Positions 18,495-29,371 of a stretch of DNA of 64,000 nt are shown here, one piece after another; position 1 is the first letter of the stretch, and each line of letters begins with the position of its first letter. The stretch spans positions 60,724 through 124,723 of the forward strand of contig JAUCBJ010002853.1 in the NCBI GenBank assembly GCA_032718475.1, written 5' to 3'. Position numbers and translations under genes: made by a program. This DNA comes from Nemertoderma westbladi. Taxonomy: Eukaryota; Xenacoelomorpha; Nemertodermatida; Nemertodermatidae. The notes under the pieces were generated by a model. That model made no database searches, was not told the origin of the DNA, and was given only the letters and a program-made list of their open reading frames with translations.

Positions 18495-19757
18495 TTACAG
18501 ATGACCTACTTTTTTAACTTGATTGGGCAACGAAAAAATTAGCTTAGGTTGATTGCTTTCAATACTTGCCTTGTCAACTAGCACCTTAGCAAGGTCGGTT
18601 TGAGAAGGCAGATCAAACATAACATCTAACAAAACAGATTCAATGATTGATTTTAAACCACGTGCACCTGTTTCACGCCCAATTGCCTTTTTTGCAATAA
18701 ATTCAAGGGCATCAGGTGTGAATTCAAGCACGACCCCATGTAGTTGAAATAGCGTTTGCATTTGCTTGATGATTGAATTTTTAGGTTGCGTTAAAATTTT
18801 AACAAGGGCAGCTTGGTCTAAAGATTCTAGTGTGGCTATAACAGGCATTCTACCCACAAATTCTGGTATCATCCCAAATTTCACTAAATCGCGGGGCTCT
18901 AATTGCTGCAGCTTTTTTTCTTGCTGCTTATTAGTTTGAGCAGACATGGTATTTTTTTGTACACCCTGCGTAAAGCCTATTTTTTGCTGACTATTTAAAC
19001 GAGTCGCTACAATATTTTCCAAACCAACAAAAGCACCACTAAATATGAACAAAATTCTAGAGGTATCAATATCGACAGTCCGACCTTTTGGATGCTTTCG
19101 CCCATCCCCTTCAATAGGAACAGATAACTGAACGCCCTCAACCAATTTCAAAAGTGCTTGCTGCACACCTTCGCCAGATACATCACGTGTAATAGAGGTA
19201 CCTTCCCCTTTTCTCGAAATTTTATCAATCTCATCAATGTATATAATACCCTGAGAGGCTTTTTCAACATCAAAATCACATTGACGCAAAAGTTTTTTAA
19301 CAACATTCTCGACATCCTCACCCACATAACCTGCCTCTGTTAGGGTGGTTGCATCTGCAATAGCAAATGGGATATTTAAAAAACTGGCCAATGTTTTTGC
19401 CAGCAATGTTTTCCCACACCCTGTAGAACCCGCTAGTAGTATGTTGCTTTTTGGAAATTCAACGTCTTTGAATTCGCTTAAATGAGCATTTCTATAAATA
19501 TGATTATATACGCTCACAGACAGCACTTTTTTTGCATGTGCTTGGCCGATGACATAATGATTTAAATATTTAAGAATTTCAGACGGCGGAGGTGTGCTTG
19601 AAGGCGTTGTTACAGAATCTACAGAATGATCTTTGAATATGCCATCACAAATCAACACACAGCTACTACAAATAAAAGCCGATTGATCAATACCAGCAAT
19701 TAATTGACCTGTCTTGGCACGCTTTTTTCCGCAAAAAGAGCATGTTAAGTCCTTCAT
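18495..19757 (-). CDS. clpX: ATP-dependent Clp protease ATP-binding subunit ClpX
   Basis: AAA+ unfoldase that feeds ClpP. 420 residues. The N-terminal zinc-binding domain shows CSFCGK and CSSCV pairs. Walker A is [15 protein letters not shown], Walker B is [10 protein letters not shown], and the pore loop (EAGYVGED region) is present. The IGF-like loop that docks on ClpP appears as IGF in QQKIGFTQG. Its start overlaps the clpP stop by four bases, the usual coupling. Confidence 0.97.
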   Translation of the reverse strand: MKDLTCSFCGKKRAKTGQLIAGIDQSAFICSSCVLICDGIFKDHSVDSVTTPSSTPPPSEILKYLNHYVIGQAHAKKVLSVSVYNHIYRNAHLSEFKDVEFPKSNILLAGSTGCGKTLLAKTLASFLNIPFAIADATTLTEAGYVGEDVENVVKKLLRQCDFDVEKASQGIIYIDEIDKISRKGEGTSITRDVSGEGVQQALLKLVEGVQLSVPIEGDGRKHPKGRTVDIDTSRILFIFSGAFVGLENIVATRLNSQQKIGFTQGVQKNTMSAQTNKQQEKKLQQLEPRDLVKFGMIPEFVGRMPVIATLESLDQAALVKILTQPKNSIIKQMQTLFQLHGVVLEFTPDALEFIAKKAIGRETGARGLKSIIESVLLDVMFDLPSQTDLAKVLVDKASIESNQPKLIFSLPNQVKKVGHL

Positions 19758-20350
19758 TTTTCTCTTCTTGGAACTATTTTATCAACAATACCGTACTTAA
19801 CAGCCTCTTTTGCGCTTAAAAAATAGTCTCGATCTGTATCTTTTTCAATGGTTTTAATTGTTTTACCGGTATGCGCCATCAAAATATTATTCAACAAACT
19901 TTTTACCTTTAACACTTCTTTTGCATGAATATTAATATCACTAGCCTGACCTGAAAAAGAACCAAGCGGTTGATGGATCATAACACGCGCATTGGGTAAA
20001 ACATATCGTTTACCTTTTGTGCCACAAGCTAGCAAAACTGCCCCCATACTTGCAGCCTGACCAATACAAAACGTTGAGACATTAGGTTCAATATACTTAA
20101 TAGTGTCATAAATAGCCAAACCGGATGTTACAACACCACCAGGTGAGTTAATATAAAGACTAATATCATCTGTTGAACTTTCGCTAGCAAGATAAAGTAG
20201 CTGAGCAATCACTAAGTTGGCTGTATTATCATCAATTGAACCAGATAAAAATATAATTCTTTCTCTTAGTAGTCTAGAATATATATCAAATGATCGTTCA
20301 CCTTTTGGTGTTTGTTCAATTACGACTGGAACTAAACTGCTACTTATCAT
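19754..20350 (-). CDS. clpP: ATP-dependent Clp protease proteolytic subunit
   Basis: Serine peptidase of 198 residues that forms the 14-mer chamber. The catalytic Ser lies in [14 protein letters not shown], the His in [10 protein letters not shown], and the Asp in [13 protein letters not shown]. The N-terminal [20 protein letters not shown] is typical. It overlaps the tig end by eleven bases and the clpX start, so the tig-clpP-clpX-lon unit is one block. Confidence 0.97.
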   Translation of the reverse strand: MISSSLVPVVIEQTPKGERSFDIYSRLLRERIIFLSGSIDDNTANLVIAQLLYLASESSTDDISLYINSPGGVVTSGLAIYDTIKYIEPNVSTFCIGQAASMGAVLLACGTKGKRYVLPNARVMIHQPLGSFSGQASDINIHAKEVLKVKSLLNNILMAHTGKTIKTIEKDTDRDYFLSAKEAVKYGIVDKIVPRREK

Positions 20351-21611
20351 AGCGATACTCCATTACCTCTTGATATGTTTTATTAACACGTGAAACTTTA
20401 GCAGTATTTATAATCAAATCAACTAATTTTCTTTCAAGTAAGTGGTGCTTCAAATTATTTAATTGATTCTTATTTTTATAGGTCTCTTTAATTGTTTGTT
20501 CAAGGTTTTTATCGTCTGAAATTTCTTTTTTTAAAAAATCACTGACATCATCATCCCCAACTTCAAGTTTATATTCTTTGATAATGTCAGAAAAAATGTA
20601 ACTCATCTTGACTCTTTTAAGACCTAATTGACTAATTTGATTATCCTTAACTTTTTTATTTTCCTTTAAAGATTTAATTTCATTTTGTAAAACAAACTGG
20701 GGAACATCAAAATCAGAAGCGCGAAATAATTCATTAAATATAAAGGAACGATTAATTGCATACAACTGATCAGTTAATGATTTTAATAGGCTCTTTTTCA
20801 CATTATCTTGAAGCTCAGCTAAAGAAGAAACATTCATTTTAGAAAATAAAGCCTCATCAAGGGCTAGCAATTCAGGCTGATAAAAACGCTTAATTTGAAT
20901 GTTAAAAATAAAATCTTTACCGGCTAAATCTTTATTAGAATGTGACTTAGGAAAAGTAAAATTAACCTTAACCAATTCATTTAACTTAGAGCCAACCATT
21001 GCCTGTTCAATTTCTTTAAATACTGTGTTTGAACCCAACTCGCACTCAACATCTTCTTGTTTAAATTGAGGATTTTCAGCATCTTCAGCAACATAGGCAG
21101 CTAAATCAAATAAGACTTTATCGCCAAGTTGTATCAATAAATTAGTATCCTTATTCAATTTCCAATCTTTATAGTGTGATTGAATATATTCAATTTGTTT
21201 ATTAATATCTTGCTCAGATACATTAGCAGCAAAAATAGAAAATTTTTGTTTTTTTAAAAGTTTAATCTTCAGTTCAGGCTGAACCTCAAATGTTGCAGAA
21301 AAAGATATCTTCCCATTGTCCTGAGAAATTTCCTGAACATCTGGCCGACTAACCAGCTGGATTTTTTTAACGTTAATCGCCTCAGACAACATACTTTGGA
21401 CAAGGTCATCTATCACTTGATTATGTAAAAATTCGTAATACTTCTCCTTTACAATATTCAAAGGTGCCTTACCTTTTCGAAAACCATCTATATTAACTTG
21501 AGATTGTATCTTTTTAGCTGCAATTAAAATATCTTCACTCAAATCCTTTAGCTTGTCTTGAATGAATAATTTTCTGATTAAAGCATCTAGCTTAGTTAAT
21601 TTTATTTTCAT
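20340..21611 (-). CDS. tig: Trigger factor
   Basis: Ribosome-bound chaperone, 423 residues. The N-terminal ribosome-binding domain contains the docking loop as [16 protein letters not shown], matching the GFRxGKxP signature. A central FKBP-type region (about 150-240) and a lysine-rich helical C-terminal domain follow. The middle PPIase domain is only weakly conserved. It is the first gene of the tig-clpP-clpX-lon block. Confidence 0.92.
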   Translation of the reverse strand: MKIKLTKLDALIRKLFIQDKLKDLSEDILIAAKKIQSQVNIDGFRKGKAPLNIVKEKYYEFLHNQVIDDLVQSMLSEAINVKKIQLVSRPDVQEISQDNGKISFSATFEVQPELKIKLLKKQKFSIFAANVSEQDINKQIEYIQSHYKDWKLNKDTNLLIQLGDKVLFDLAAYVAEDAENPQFKQEDVECELGSNTVFKEIEQAMVGSKLNELVKVNFTFPKSHSNKDLAGKDFIFNIQIKRFYQPELLALDEALFSKMNVSSLAELQDNVKKSLLKSLTDQLYAINRSFIFNELFRASDFDVPQFVLQNEIKSLKENKKVKDNQISQLGLKRVKMSYIFSDIIKEYKLEVGDDDVSDFLKKEISDDKNLEQTIKETYKNKNQLNNLKHHLLERKLVDLIINTAKVSRVNKTYQEVMEYRYDK

Positions 21612-21626
21612 AATTTTTGATTAAAA

Positions 21627-21663
21627 TGCGAAAGGAGAGACTCGAACTCTCACGCCGTAAGAC

Positions 21664-21708
<45 letters not shown>
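21627..21708 (-). tRNA. tRNA-Leu (anticodon TAG)
   Basis: Reverse strand: acceptor GCGAAAG pairing with CTTTCGC, anticodon stem CTGGA/TCCAG with loop TTTAGGT holding TAG, a class II variable arm (GTCTTACGGC region) and T-arm GAGAGTTCGAGTCTCTC. About 82 bases. It lies between tig and the coiled-coil gene, all on the same strand. Confidence 0.93.
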
Positions 21709-21719
21709 TACTATATAAA

Positions 21720-24700
21720 CTATTGAGACACTTTAACCAGACGAAAGCCGATATGAGGAGAGTGTGACCCTTTAGACTGAATATATCTAAAATGCTTCTT
21801 TAAACCTTGTGGATGACTATACCAAGACCCACCTTTGGCTATATAGTAGTTACTATCGTTACATTCATATGTTTGATCTTCAGAAGAATAATTTTTACAA
21901 ACCATCTCCCAAGCATTACCAAATATATCATAAATACCATAGCGATTTGGTAAATAAGAGCCAACTGGGGCAGTTACAAAATGCTTATCGTCACAAGCAA
22001 AACTCACCCATTTAGGCGTTCTTTTTTTAATGGAGGCATCTGCAACATTGCCAATTTGACAAATAATGTCTGGATTTTGATACCAAGGTAACTGTTCTTC
22101 TCTTTGAAGACCAGCTAAAGCAGTATATTCCCATTCGGACTCTGTCGGTAGCCTATAAATGGAGCCATCTGTTGAGTTATCAGAAAGCCAATCAGCATAT
22201 GCCTGCGCTTGTTCAAAGGTTACATTAACAACTGGTTGATTATCCTTATCTAGTGAAATATTCAAAAAAGAACCACTATTATGCTCTGGGTTAAATCGCT
22301 TAAATTCATCATTTCTTACTTCATGCATTGAAATGTAAAAAGGCGATAAACAGCCTAATAAACCAACAGAACACCCTGTTTCTATTTTGATAAAATCATC
22401 ACTATTTTTAATTATCTGATCCAAATTTTCTGGTTTAACAAACCAAGACAATTGATCAATATCATTTAGCTGTTTTTCATTTTCTAACACAACAATTGCA
22501 TCACTGATTTCTTTATCAAAAGGAAGATTAGTCTTATGAGTATTATTTGCGCCCTCTGTATTCTGATGACTTAAATCAGGAATAATGGGTTCACTTTTAA
22601 CTTCTGGTAAAAAAAACTGCGTTGATTCAGAATCTTCTAGTGTATTTTGATCCAAAAATTTAGTGCTCATTTCAGGTAAAGCGTAGTCTTCATTTTTAAT
22701 AATGAACTTTGATATATCATCCGTAATACTTTTTTGAACTGTTTTCGCCTTAGAAAAATTTTCTAGTAATACAATTTGATTATTAATTTTGTCTAGTAAT
22801 GAATGATACAAACGACCCATACTAGATTTTCTAGATTGGTAAAGAGACTCAATATTTCTGAAAAATTCCTGATGTCGATCAAAATCAGATTTTAATGTCT
22901 CACCAAATTTATCATAAAAGCTTGATAATTTATTAAACTCAAGTATCTCTTGGTTTTTAAGCTGAACAAGTCGCCTATCTATACCTTGTTTTTCTAATAC
23001 TAATTTTCTAATCTTTTGCCTATAATCCTTATTGATTGAATGGATACGCATCTTATGCTTAACTAATACTTGATTTTTCTTAACATCCAACTTACTGAGG
23101 AATGAGTTAATCTTGAAAATAAAATTATTTCTGTCAGACTCCAATTTCCTAATTTTGTCTGCCCTTTTCTTCTTTAATGTAGACTCTTGTGTATGATAAG
23201 TTAAATCAATTTGAGAAAGTTCTCTTTTTGTTTGATTAACTTCAAAATTTAACTGATTTAATTTCTTCTCATGAGCACTAGAATCAACAACCGGAAAACT
23301 ATTTTGAACAGATAAAATCTTTTGATTGGTATCTGTATTTAATCTTTCCTTAGCTTCTTCTATTTTAGATATTTCTATATCAAACTCTCTAACTTTTTGT
23401 AAATAAGCCGTATTTAAATCATTAATTTTACTTTGCTTATCTTTTTGGAGTTTTTTAATCCTATTCATAATCAACTGCTTATCAGCATTATATTTTTTAT
23501 AAAAAGAATCTCGCTCAACATCAAGCTGAGCAAGTTTTTCCTCAACAGAATTTGCTATGTTTTTTTGAATAGAATGAATATTGCCAGACTGCTGAATTGA
23601 TTGATTAACTTTATCTTTCAAAGCATATAAATTGCTTTGCAATTTGTTATCAAAATCCCCCATTGACTCAATTTCTGTTTGGCTAATAATTTTAAGTTGA
23701 TTTTGTGCATCTAAAAAATCGTTTAATTTTTTTCTTGAAGACTCAAGTACACGTTTAAAATTAGCCTTTCTATTTTGATATGAGTTATCAAAATCAATGT
23801 ACTTTCTTTCTAATAATGACATTTCAGATTTTAAACCACTAATCTGTAAATTAAAATTATCTTTTATTTCTTCAATTGATTGATTAAAATCAACTTCATA
23901 TTGCTTGGATGATTGCTTACTAGAAGCTATTGAATCATTATATTGAAGCAATTGATTTTGTCTAAATTGATTTAGAGTATTAATATTATTAGAATTTTTT
24001 TTGCTTTCTTCATTAATTTTTTTATTAAGCCCTAATATTTCCTGCTCTTTATTGTTAACTAGTTTTTCTTTTTGTAACTTAATCCCATTAAGCTCCTTGT
24101 TTATAACACTATAAGCACTTTGATATTCACTATCGACTTGATCTAAAGATGACTGATGAGAAAAATCATAATTTTTCCTTTTAAATTTCCAATCATCAGT
24201 CTCAGATTCTAAATTCTGAATAAAAGCATCATAGCTAAACTGAGTTTTTTCAAGCTCAGATTTCATTTGAAATTCCAGTGATTCAATCTGATTTTCTATC
24301 TTTTGCTTCTGATTTTCAAGATCAACTTTTTTACTCAAAGATTCAGAAGAAACAAAAAACTCACCATCTTTTTTTCTTAATGAAAACTCCTCCAAAGCAA
24401 TTTTTAGAATTGATAATCTTTCTTCAAGTTTCGACTTGGTATCAAGGTAAATTTTCTCATGCTCTTTGTCATAATTCTCTTTAGCAAGCATAAGATTTTC
24501 TTTTTGGGATATCAATAAACTGACTTTTTCTTTAATAAGATCCGTTAAGTTTAAAGAACCCGCAATCAACTCTTCTATCTTTTTCTCATGTAATTGATTC
24601 TGAAGTGATAATTCGTTGATCCTTTTCAAATTAACTGATCTAGCTTTAGATAATTGATTATATTTTTTTACCAAAGCATTATGTATTGATTTAGAATCTG

Positions 24701-25607
24701 ATAATTCTGACAGTAAATTTCTTAACTTTGATTTATAGTCAGATATTTCTTGAAGATACTTAGCATTACCTTGCTTAAGTGACTCAACATCTTTTCTATA
24801 TAGGTAAATAGACTTCTTAAGACCTTGTACTTGATTTTTCTGTTTTTCTTTTGCTTGAGCTAGTGACTGAGTTAGTTCTTGAACTTTTTGTTTTTGGGTG
24901 GCAAGATCATTATCTTGCAATTTAATTTCTAACTCATAGTCAGTCAATTCTGACTCATAGTCAGTCAACAATTTTTTGTATTGCTCTTTTTGTACCTCTT
25001 GATTTTTCTGTTTTTCTTTTGCTTGAGCTAGTGACTGGGTTAGTTCTTGAACTTTTTGTTTTTGGGTGGCAAGATCATTATCTTGCAATTTAATTTCTAA
25101 CTCATAGTCAGTCAATTCTGACTCATAGTCAGTCAACAATTTTTTGTATTGCTCTTTTTGTACCTCTTGATTTTTCTGTTTTTCTTTTGCTTGAGCTAGT
25201 GACTGGGTTAGTTCTTGAACTTTTTGTTTTTGGGCTTCGAGATCACGAGCCTTTTTCTCTAGCTGATCTAAAACTGAGCGATTTTCAAATGACTGATCTT
25301 GTATTAATTGATCTTGTGATTGTATTTTTTCCTGATATTTTGCAATTCTTGCATCATAGTCTTTGACTAAAAGAACTATTCGATTATTATCATTAGTAAC
25401 AGACTGTGTATCTTTTTGAGAAGTGTTATTTTGAAATCGAAAATTATTAACAACAGGCTGACTGATATTTTGACTAGACGGACTATCAAAGCCAAATAGA
25501 TCATCATTAGTTAGAGACGATCCCTCTCCCCAAACAGCAGATGCAGCATTTAAGCTAAAATTTGAAATGCAAAACAGAAAATAGACTAAAAATTGTATCC
25601 TAAACAT
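21720..25607 (-). CDS. Large secreted coiled-coil protein with C-terminal formylglycine-generating-enzyme-like domain
   Basis: 1,295 residues. An N-terminal signal peptide (FLVYFLFCISNFSLNAASA) precedes a low-complexity linker, then about 850 residues of almost continuous coiled coil (residues about 75-930) rich in Lys, Glu, Gln, Ser. Near its start is a 56-residue unit (KVQELTQSLAQAKEKQKNQE...) present nearly three times. The C-terminal about 220 residues match the FGE-sulfatase/SUMF1 fold: PVVNVTFEQAQAYADWLS, YRLPTESEWEYTALAG, YGIYDIFGNAWEM, AKGGSWY and HIGFRLV. The cysteine pair of true formylglycine-generating enzymes is not evident, so a binding or structural role is likelier than sulfatase activation. 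It is five bases downstream of a lipoprotein gene and probably forms an operon with it. Function unknown. Confidence 0.8.
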   Translation of the reverse strand: MFRIQFLVYFLFCISNFSLNAASAVWGEGSSLTNDDLFGFDSPSSQNISQPVVNNFRFQNNTSQKDTQSVTNDNNRIVLLVKDYDARIAKYQEKIQSQDQLIQDQSFENRSVLDQLEKKARDLEAQKQKVQELTQSLAQAKEKQKNQEVQKEQYKKLLTDYESELTDYELEIKLQDNDLATQKQKVQELTQSLAQAKEKQKNQEVQKEQYKKLLTDYESELTDYELEIKLQDNDLATQKQKVQELTQSLAQAKEKQKNQVQGLKKSIYLYRKDVESLKQGNAKYLQEISDYKSKLRNLLSELSDSKSIHNALVKKYNQLSKARSVNLKRINELSLQNQLHEKKIEELIAGSLNLTDLIKEKVSLLISQKENLMLAKENYDKEHEKIYLDTKSKLEERLSILKIALEEFSLRKKDGEFFVSSESLSKKVDLENQKQKIENQIESLEFQMKSELEKTQFSYDAFIQNLESETDDWKFKRKNYDFSHQSSLDQVDSEYQSAYSVINKELNGIKLQKEKLVNNKEQEILGLNKKINEESKKNSNNINTLNQFRQNQLLQYNDSIASSKQSSKQYEVDFNQSIEEIKDNFNLQISGLKSEMSLLERKYIDFDNSYQNRKANFKRVLESSRKKLNDFLDAQNQLKIISQTEIESMGDFDNKLQSNLYALKDKVNQSIQQSGNIHSIQKNIANSVEEKLAQLDVERDSFYKKYNADKQLIMNRIKKLQKDKQSKINDLNTAYLQKVREFDIEISKIEEAKERLNTDTNQKILSVQNSFPVVDSSAHEKKLNQLNFEVNQTKRELSQIDLTYHTQESTLKKKRADKIRKLESDRNNFIFKINSFLSKLDVKKNQVLVKHKMRIHSINKDYRQKIRKLVLEKQGIDRRLVQLKNQEILEFNKLSSFYDKFGETLKSDFDRHQEFFRNIESLYQSRKSSMGRLYHSLLDKINNQIVLLENFSKAKTVQKSITDDISKFIIKNEDYALPEMSTKFLDQNTLEDSESTQFFLPEVKSEPIIPDLSHQNTEGANNTHKTNLPFDKEISDAIVVLENEKQLNDIDQLSWFVKPENLDQIIKNSDDFIKIETGCSVGLLGCLSPFYISMHEVRNDEFKRFNPEHNSGSFLNISLDKDNQPVVNVTFEQAQAYADWLSDNSTDGSIYRLPTESEWEYTALAGLQREEQLPWYQNPDIICQIGNVADASIKKRTPKWVSFACDDKHFVTAPVGSYLPNRYGIYDIFGNAWEMVCKNYSSEDQTYECNDSNYYIAKGGSWYSHPQGLKKHFRYIQSKGSHSPHIGFRLVKVSQ
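24845..25260 (-). repeat. 168-bp tandem repeat inside the coiled-coil gene
   Basis: The sequence GCTTGAGCTAGTGACTG recurs at 24,853, 25,021 and 25,189, exactly 168 bases apart, with near-identical intervening sequence. It encodes a 56-residue coiled-coil unit. The copies differ by very few bases, so the expansion is recent or kept uniform by recombination. Confidence 0.9.
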
Positions 25608-25612
25608 TGCTT

Positions 25613-27100
25613 CTATGGTTGTTTTAAAAATCGTTTTTTCTCTAAAAGACTTTGATCAATCTTGATCATACTTTTCTCAAGTGCTCCATACAAATCAGTT
25701 CGATCAGGATTAATCAGCCTAGCGTTATTAATAAAATCTGTATTTTCATTACCAATTAAAGTACTTTGATCATAAAATACAGGAAAATCTGACTCACTTA
25801 CTATCTCAACCTTAAATTTATATTTCCCATAATTTGCATACAAACGCTCCATTCTTAGTTTGCTACTTTCAATACTAAATTTAATAATTGGTTTTAAATT
25901 TTCTATTGAATTAGTAACTCTTTGAGCAATATAAGGAGGCGAATAAATAACAACTGGCTCATTAAGGTTACTTTTTGTAGAACCTAAGTAACCAAAAAAT
26001 ACACCTGAATCAATATCATATTTCATATTCATAAAAATAGGAGAGCCTAGAACTTCTGCAATAGATTCCGTTAAATATTGATCACGCAAACGATTCATTG
26101 ATTCTATTTGCTGCTGCCTTTCGGACGTAACTTGTAAGTTGTAATACCGAACCTTTTTATTATACTTGTCTACCTCGTAACGATATTGCTGAACTAGCTC
26201 TTTAACAACAGAATCATAGGCTTTTTTTCCTTCAAAAACTCGCTGATTAAACTTCTCTATTGATTCAAAACGATCTCTTTTATAGATAACAGGTTTAGGA
26301 AATACTAGCTTAGTAGGCGACTGAAGAGAAAATGGCTTAATTTTAGAATTAAATTGATACCAGTTCAATAATTTTTGATTAACCTTCGCAACAACTTTAG
26401 AAAATGGAGAAATAAAATCTCCATATAAAGAAAGCGCCATTTTATGTGCAGGAAAGTTGGTTAAAAATTTCTCAAGAAACAACTTAGCAGCTTTAAGTTG
26501 TTTTGAGTTATAAAGCCATTTAGCATAATAAAAGCCTACAGGACTTTTAGCTAAGCAATCTTTATCTGTCTGACTAAGTTGATTAAGATCAGAACCATAA
26601 ACATCCACTGTATCACAGTAAGTTACCTTAACCTCAGCTGCTGAAGCTGGGGTTAGAGAGTCTGACTGATCAACAACACTTTGCTGATTAATTATTGAGC
26701 CAATTGTGTCGTCTGGTGCATTCAATGCTGGGTTACTTTCTACTGATCGAATAGCTGGTTTGTCAAAAACAATCGGTACTTCAAGCTTAATATTCTCAAG
26801 TTCTTTCGGCTCAACACTAGTTTGAGATTCTTCAACGACGGGTGATTGACCCTGAACTTCAAGCGAAATTTCATTGTCTTGGGAATTTTCAACCGAAACG
26901 ACTGATTGTAAATTTGAAAGCCTATTTAGCCTGATTTGCTCATGTAAGGGAATGGAAGGATTGGTGGTTTTATTATCCTGATATCTAGAATCAATAGCCT
27001 GATCATCGCTAGGTGAACTTGAGGTATTTATTAAAGAGTCAATTTCCTGACAAGCGTTCAGAAAAAACAGAGTAAAAAGACAAAAAATAGTTTTTTTCAT
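25613..27100 (-). CDS. Lipoprotein of unknown function, partner of the coiled-coil/FGE-like protein
   Basis: 495 residues with a lipoprotein signal peptide (MKKTIFCLFTLFFLNACQ, lipobox LNAC). An acidic, Ser/Gln-rich linker (about 25-180) follows. Residues about 180-220 have a TPR-like look (YYAKWLYNSKQLKAAKLFLE). The C-terminal half (about 260-495) is charged and predicted mixed alpha/beta. I do not recognise a family. It is transcribed into the 1,295-residue gene with five bases between them. Both are exported, so they may form one envelope-associated assembly. That is inference. Confidence 0.7.
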   Translation of the reverse strand: MKKTIFCLFTLFFLNACQEIDSLINTSSSPSDDQAIDSRYQDNKTTNPSIPLHEQIRLNRLSNLQSVVSVENSQDNEISLEVQGQSPVVEESQTSVEPKELENIKLEVPIVFDKPAIRSVESNPALNAPDDTIGSIINQQSVVDQSDSLTPASAAEVKVTYCDTVDVYGSDLNQLSQTDKDCLAKSPVGFYYAKWLYNSKQLKAAKLFLEKFLTNFPAHKMALSLYGDFISPFSKVVAKVNQKLLNWYQFNSKIKPFSLQSPTKLVFPKPVIYKRDRFESIEKFNQRVFEGKKAYDSVVKELVQQYRYEVDKYNKKVRYYNLQVTSERQQQIESMNRLRDQYLTESIAEVLGSPIFMNMKYDIDSGVFFGYLGSTKSNLNEPVVIYSPPYIAQRVTNSIENLKPIIKFSIESSKLRMERLYANYGKYKFKVEIVSESDFPVFYDQSTLIGNENTDFINNARLINPDRTDLYGALEKSMIKIDQSLLEKKRFLKQP

Positions 27101-27165
27101 TACTTTCTTATTTCAAATTGATAATACTGAGAGATGACAATGAACTTTAACATACTTTGAAATCC

Positions 27166-28050
27166 TTAAAGATGCATATTTCTTGACAGAATGTAATCTA
27201 TTTTTTTGTTATCTTCACATAGCAGAACATAATCATAACCCAGCCCTCTACATTCTAAAAATAGCTCATTCACATCAGAGTGAATTTTAATTATACCTTG
27301 CATATTTAAATCATCTGTAAACAACATTCCACAATAGCCTAACTTCTTTTTAAGCGTTTGATAAACCCAATAATTAGATAAGGTTGCAATAGTCGAGTCA
27401 AGCTCAGAATATATCACATGCGCCATCATAATACCATCCAATCTTTTATATTTAATCAAGTGCTCAAAAGGCGCAACACCTGTGTCAATTTCATGCTTAC
27501 TGCAACAATCTGTGGCAGTATCGGTGTGTGTGTCAGATGAAGTGCCGCCATGGCCGGGAAAATGCTTGCCAACTACCTTGACGCCACTCGCATGAACACC
27601 ACCGATCAAGCACTCAGCTAAAACAGCTACAATCGTTGGATCACTATGAAATGAACGATCGCCAATCACTTCACTTACTTGATAATCAACATCCAAAACC
27701 GGGGCAAAGGTTAAATCAATCCCTAAAAGGGATAACTCTTTGCCAATGATATGGCCATAAAGTTGTGCTTTTTCTTTTGCATATTCAGGGCATTGATCAT
27801 ACAAATGCCCCAGCGATCGCATCGGTGGAATGTGAGGAAACATGTCAACAGGCAGTCGCTCAACTCTCCCTCCTTCCCAATCAATCGCTACCAAAGCATC
27901 TGGCCTTTTTTGATGAACAGCTTCAACGAGCTGGCGAATTTGTATGGGGGACTGACAATTTCTTTTAAACAGAACCACCCCGCCAAATAAGGGGTGCTCT
28001 AGCCATCCAGATTCCTGAGTATTAAGCGTTAAACCTTCAACGCCGACCAT
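27166..28050 (-). CDS. nagZ: Beta-N-acetylhexosaminidase NagZ
   Basis: Cytosolic glycoside hydrolase family 3 enzyme that removes GlcNAc from recycled anhydro-muropeptides. The 294-residue protein shows FGGVVLFKRN, AIDWEGGRVERLP, the signature VGKHFPGHGGTSSDTHTD (with the catalytic His-Asp loop) and LFTDDLNMQGI containing the nucleophile Asp. Its start shares bases with the ampG stop, so it lies in one peptidoglycan-recycling unit with the permease. Confidence 0.94.
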   Translation of the reverse strand: MVGVEGLTLNTQESGWLEHPLFGGVVLFKRNCQSPIQIRQLVEAVHQKRPDALVAIDWEGGRVERLPVDMFPHIPPMRSLGHLYDQCPEYAKEKAQLYGHIIGKELSLLGIDLTFAPVLDVDYQVSEVIGDRSFHSDPTIVAVLAECLIGGVHASGVKVVGKHFPGHGGTSSDTHTDTATDCCSKHEIDTGVAPFEHLIKYKRLDGIMMAHVIYSELDSTIATLSNYWVYQTLKKKLGYCGMLFTDDLNMQGIIKIHSDVNELFLECRGLGYDYVLLCEDNKKIDYILSRNMHL

Positions 28051-29363
28051 TAATTTTGTAATTTTTGTATCCTCGCTCGCATCAAATAAATTAAAAAAAG
28101 CGCAGGTAAACCTGCCAAGGTTGTGAGTATAAAAAAATTAATGTACCCCAAAGCGGTGATGATAAAACCAGCACCCCCCCCCAACAACTGCGGCACCACA
28201 GTAATTACTGATGAAAACACTGCATATTGGGTGGCTGAATAATTTCGGTTAACCAAGCTAGATAAAAATGCAATGGATACCAAATTGGCAATACCCCCAC
28301 TTAAATTATCCAAACTAATAACCATAATCAAAACGTTTGTATCATTACCCACCTGCGCCAACCAAACAAATAATAAATTGGTCACAGCGGATAAAAAAGC
28401 GCTTAAAAATAGCACTCGATAAATCCCTAAAAACTTAACCAACATGCCCCCCAATATACCCCCACCAATCAAGGTAACCAATAGGCCGTACGTTTTGCTG
28501 TAATTGGCGATTTGATCCAGCGTGAACCCCATGTCACGATAAAAAACGCTGCTCAATATTCCCAGCAACACATCTGATAAGCGCAGCGTCATTGCCAGCA
28601 GTAATAAACCAATAGCATACACGCCATAGCGCTTAAAAAAATCAACAATGGGGTCTATAAATAAATGGATTAAGAATCCATCTTCTGGTTCTAATTTAGA
28701 TCGACTAGTAATCCGACTATTTTCTTTGATAGATAACGTCGCCAACACCCCAATACTCATCAACGCTGCCATTACCCAATAGCCCCATTGCCAAGGTTGG
28801 TTTATATCAGAACTGCCCCCTTGCCAGTGGTACACTAATTTCAATAACAAGGCAGATGCCAACAACATCCCAATGCGATATCCCACAATATAAACCGAGG
28901 CCATCGCACCTTGGCCATGATTATCAACCGCCTCAATGCGCCACGCATCCACACAAATATCTTGCGTGGCTGCAAAAAAAGCCAACAGCACCGCGAGCAA
29001 GGCAACCTCATACAACCCTTGGGCAGGGTTAACCCACCCCATGGCCAGCAAAACACACACAATCGCCAGTTGAGTAAACAGCAACCACCCCTTTCGCAAG
29101 CCCAAGTATTGACCAAAAAAAGGAAAATAAAAGCGATCCAACAGCGGTGCCCACAAAAATTTGAACGAAAAACAAAGCTTGGCCAAGCTAAACAAACCTA
29201 TCACTTTTAAACTAAGCCCCAAGTCTCGCAGCCAAAGCGATAAACTACTAAAAATTAATAAAATCGGTAAGCCTGATGAAATGCCCAATAAAAACATTCG
29301 ACCTACATCCACCTTCCAATAAACTGAAAGTGATGCTAAAAAACGATAAAAATTATTTCGCAT
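28050..29363 (-). CDS. ampG: Muropeptide permease AmpG
   Basis: Major-facilitator-family transporter importing GlcNAc-anhydroMurNAc peptides. 437 residues with about 12 hydrophobic helices. The N-terminal region MFLLGISSGLPILLIFSSLS and the KFLWAPLLDR, AATQDICVDAWRIE and MASVYIVGYRIGML segments are the conserved AmpG motifs. It sits immediately upstream of nagZ, as expected for recycling. Confidence 0.93.
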   Translation of the reverse strand: MRNNFYRFLASLSVYWKVDVGRMFLLGISSGLPILLIFSSLSLWLRDLGLSLKVIGLFSLAKLCFSFKFLWAPLLDRFYFPFFGQYLGLRKGWLLFTQLAIVCVLLAMGWVNPAQGLYEVALLAVLLAFFAATQDICVDAWRIEAVDNHGQGAMASVYIVGYRIGMLLASALLLKLVYHWQGGSSDINQPWQWGYWVMAALMSIGVLATLSIKENSRITSRSKLEPEDGFLIHLFIDPIVDFFKRYGVYAIGLLLLAMTLRLSDVLLGILSSVFYRDMGFTLDQIANYSKTYGLLVTLIGGGILGGMLVKFLGIYRVLFLSAFLSAVTNLLFVWLAQVGNDTNVLIMVISLDNLSGGIANLVSIAFLSSLVNRNYSATQYAVFSSVITVVPQLLGGGAGFIITALGYINFFILTTLAGLPALFLIYLMRARIQKLQN

Positions 29364-29371
29364 AAAATCCT

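Noticed and set aside
24845-25260. CRISPR-like regular repeat
   Set aside because: The 168-base period is inside a coding frame, has no unique spacers, and encodes a coiled-coil unit. No CRISPR array or cas gene was seen anywhere in the window.
21720-25607. True sulfatase-activating enzyme
   Set aside because: The C-terminal fold matches, but the catalytic cysteine pair is not visible and no sulfatase gene is nearby.
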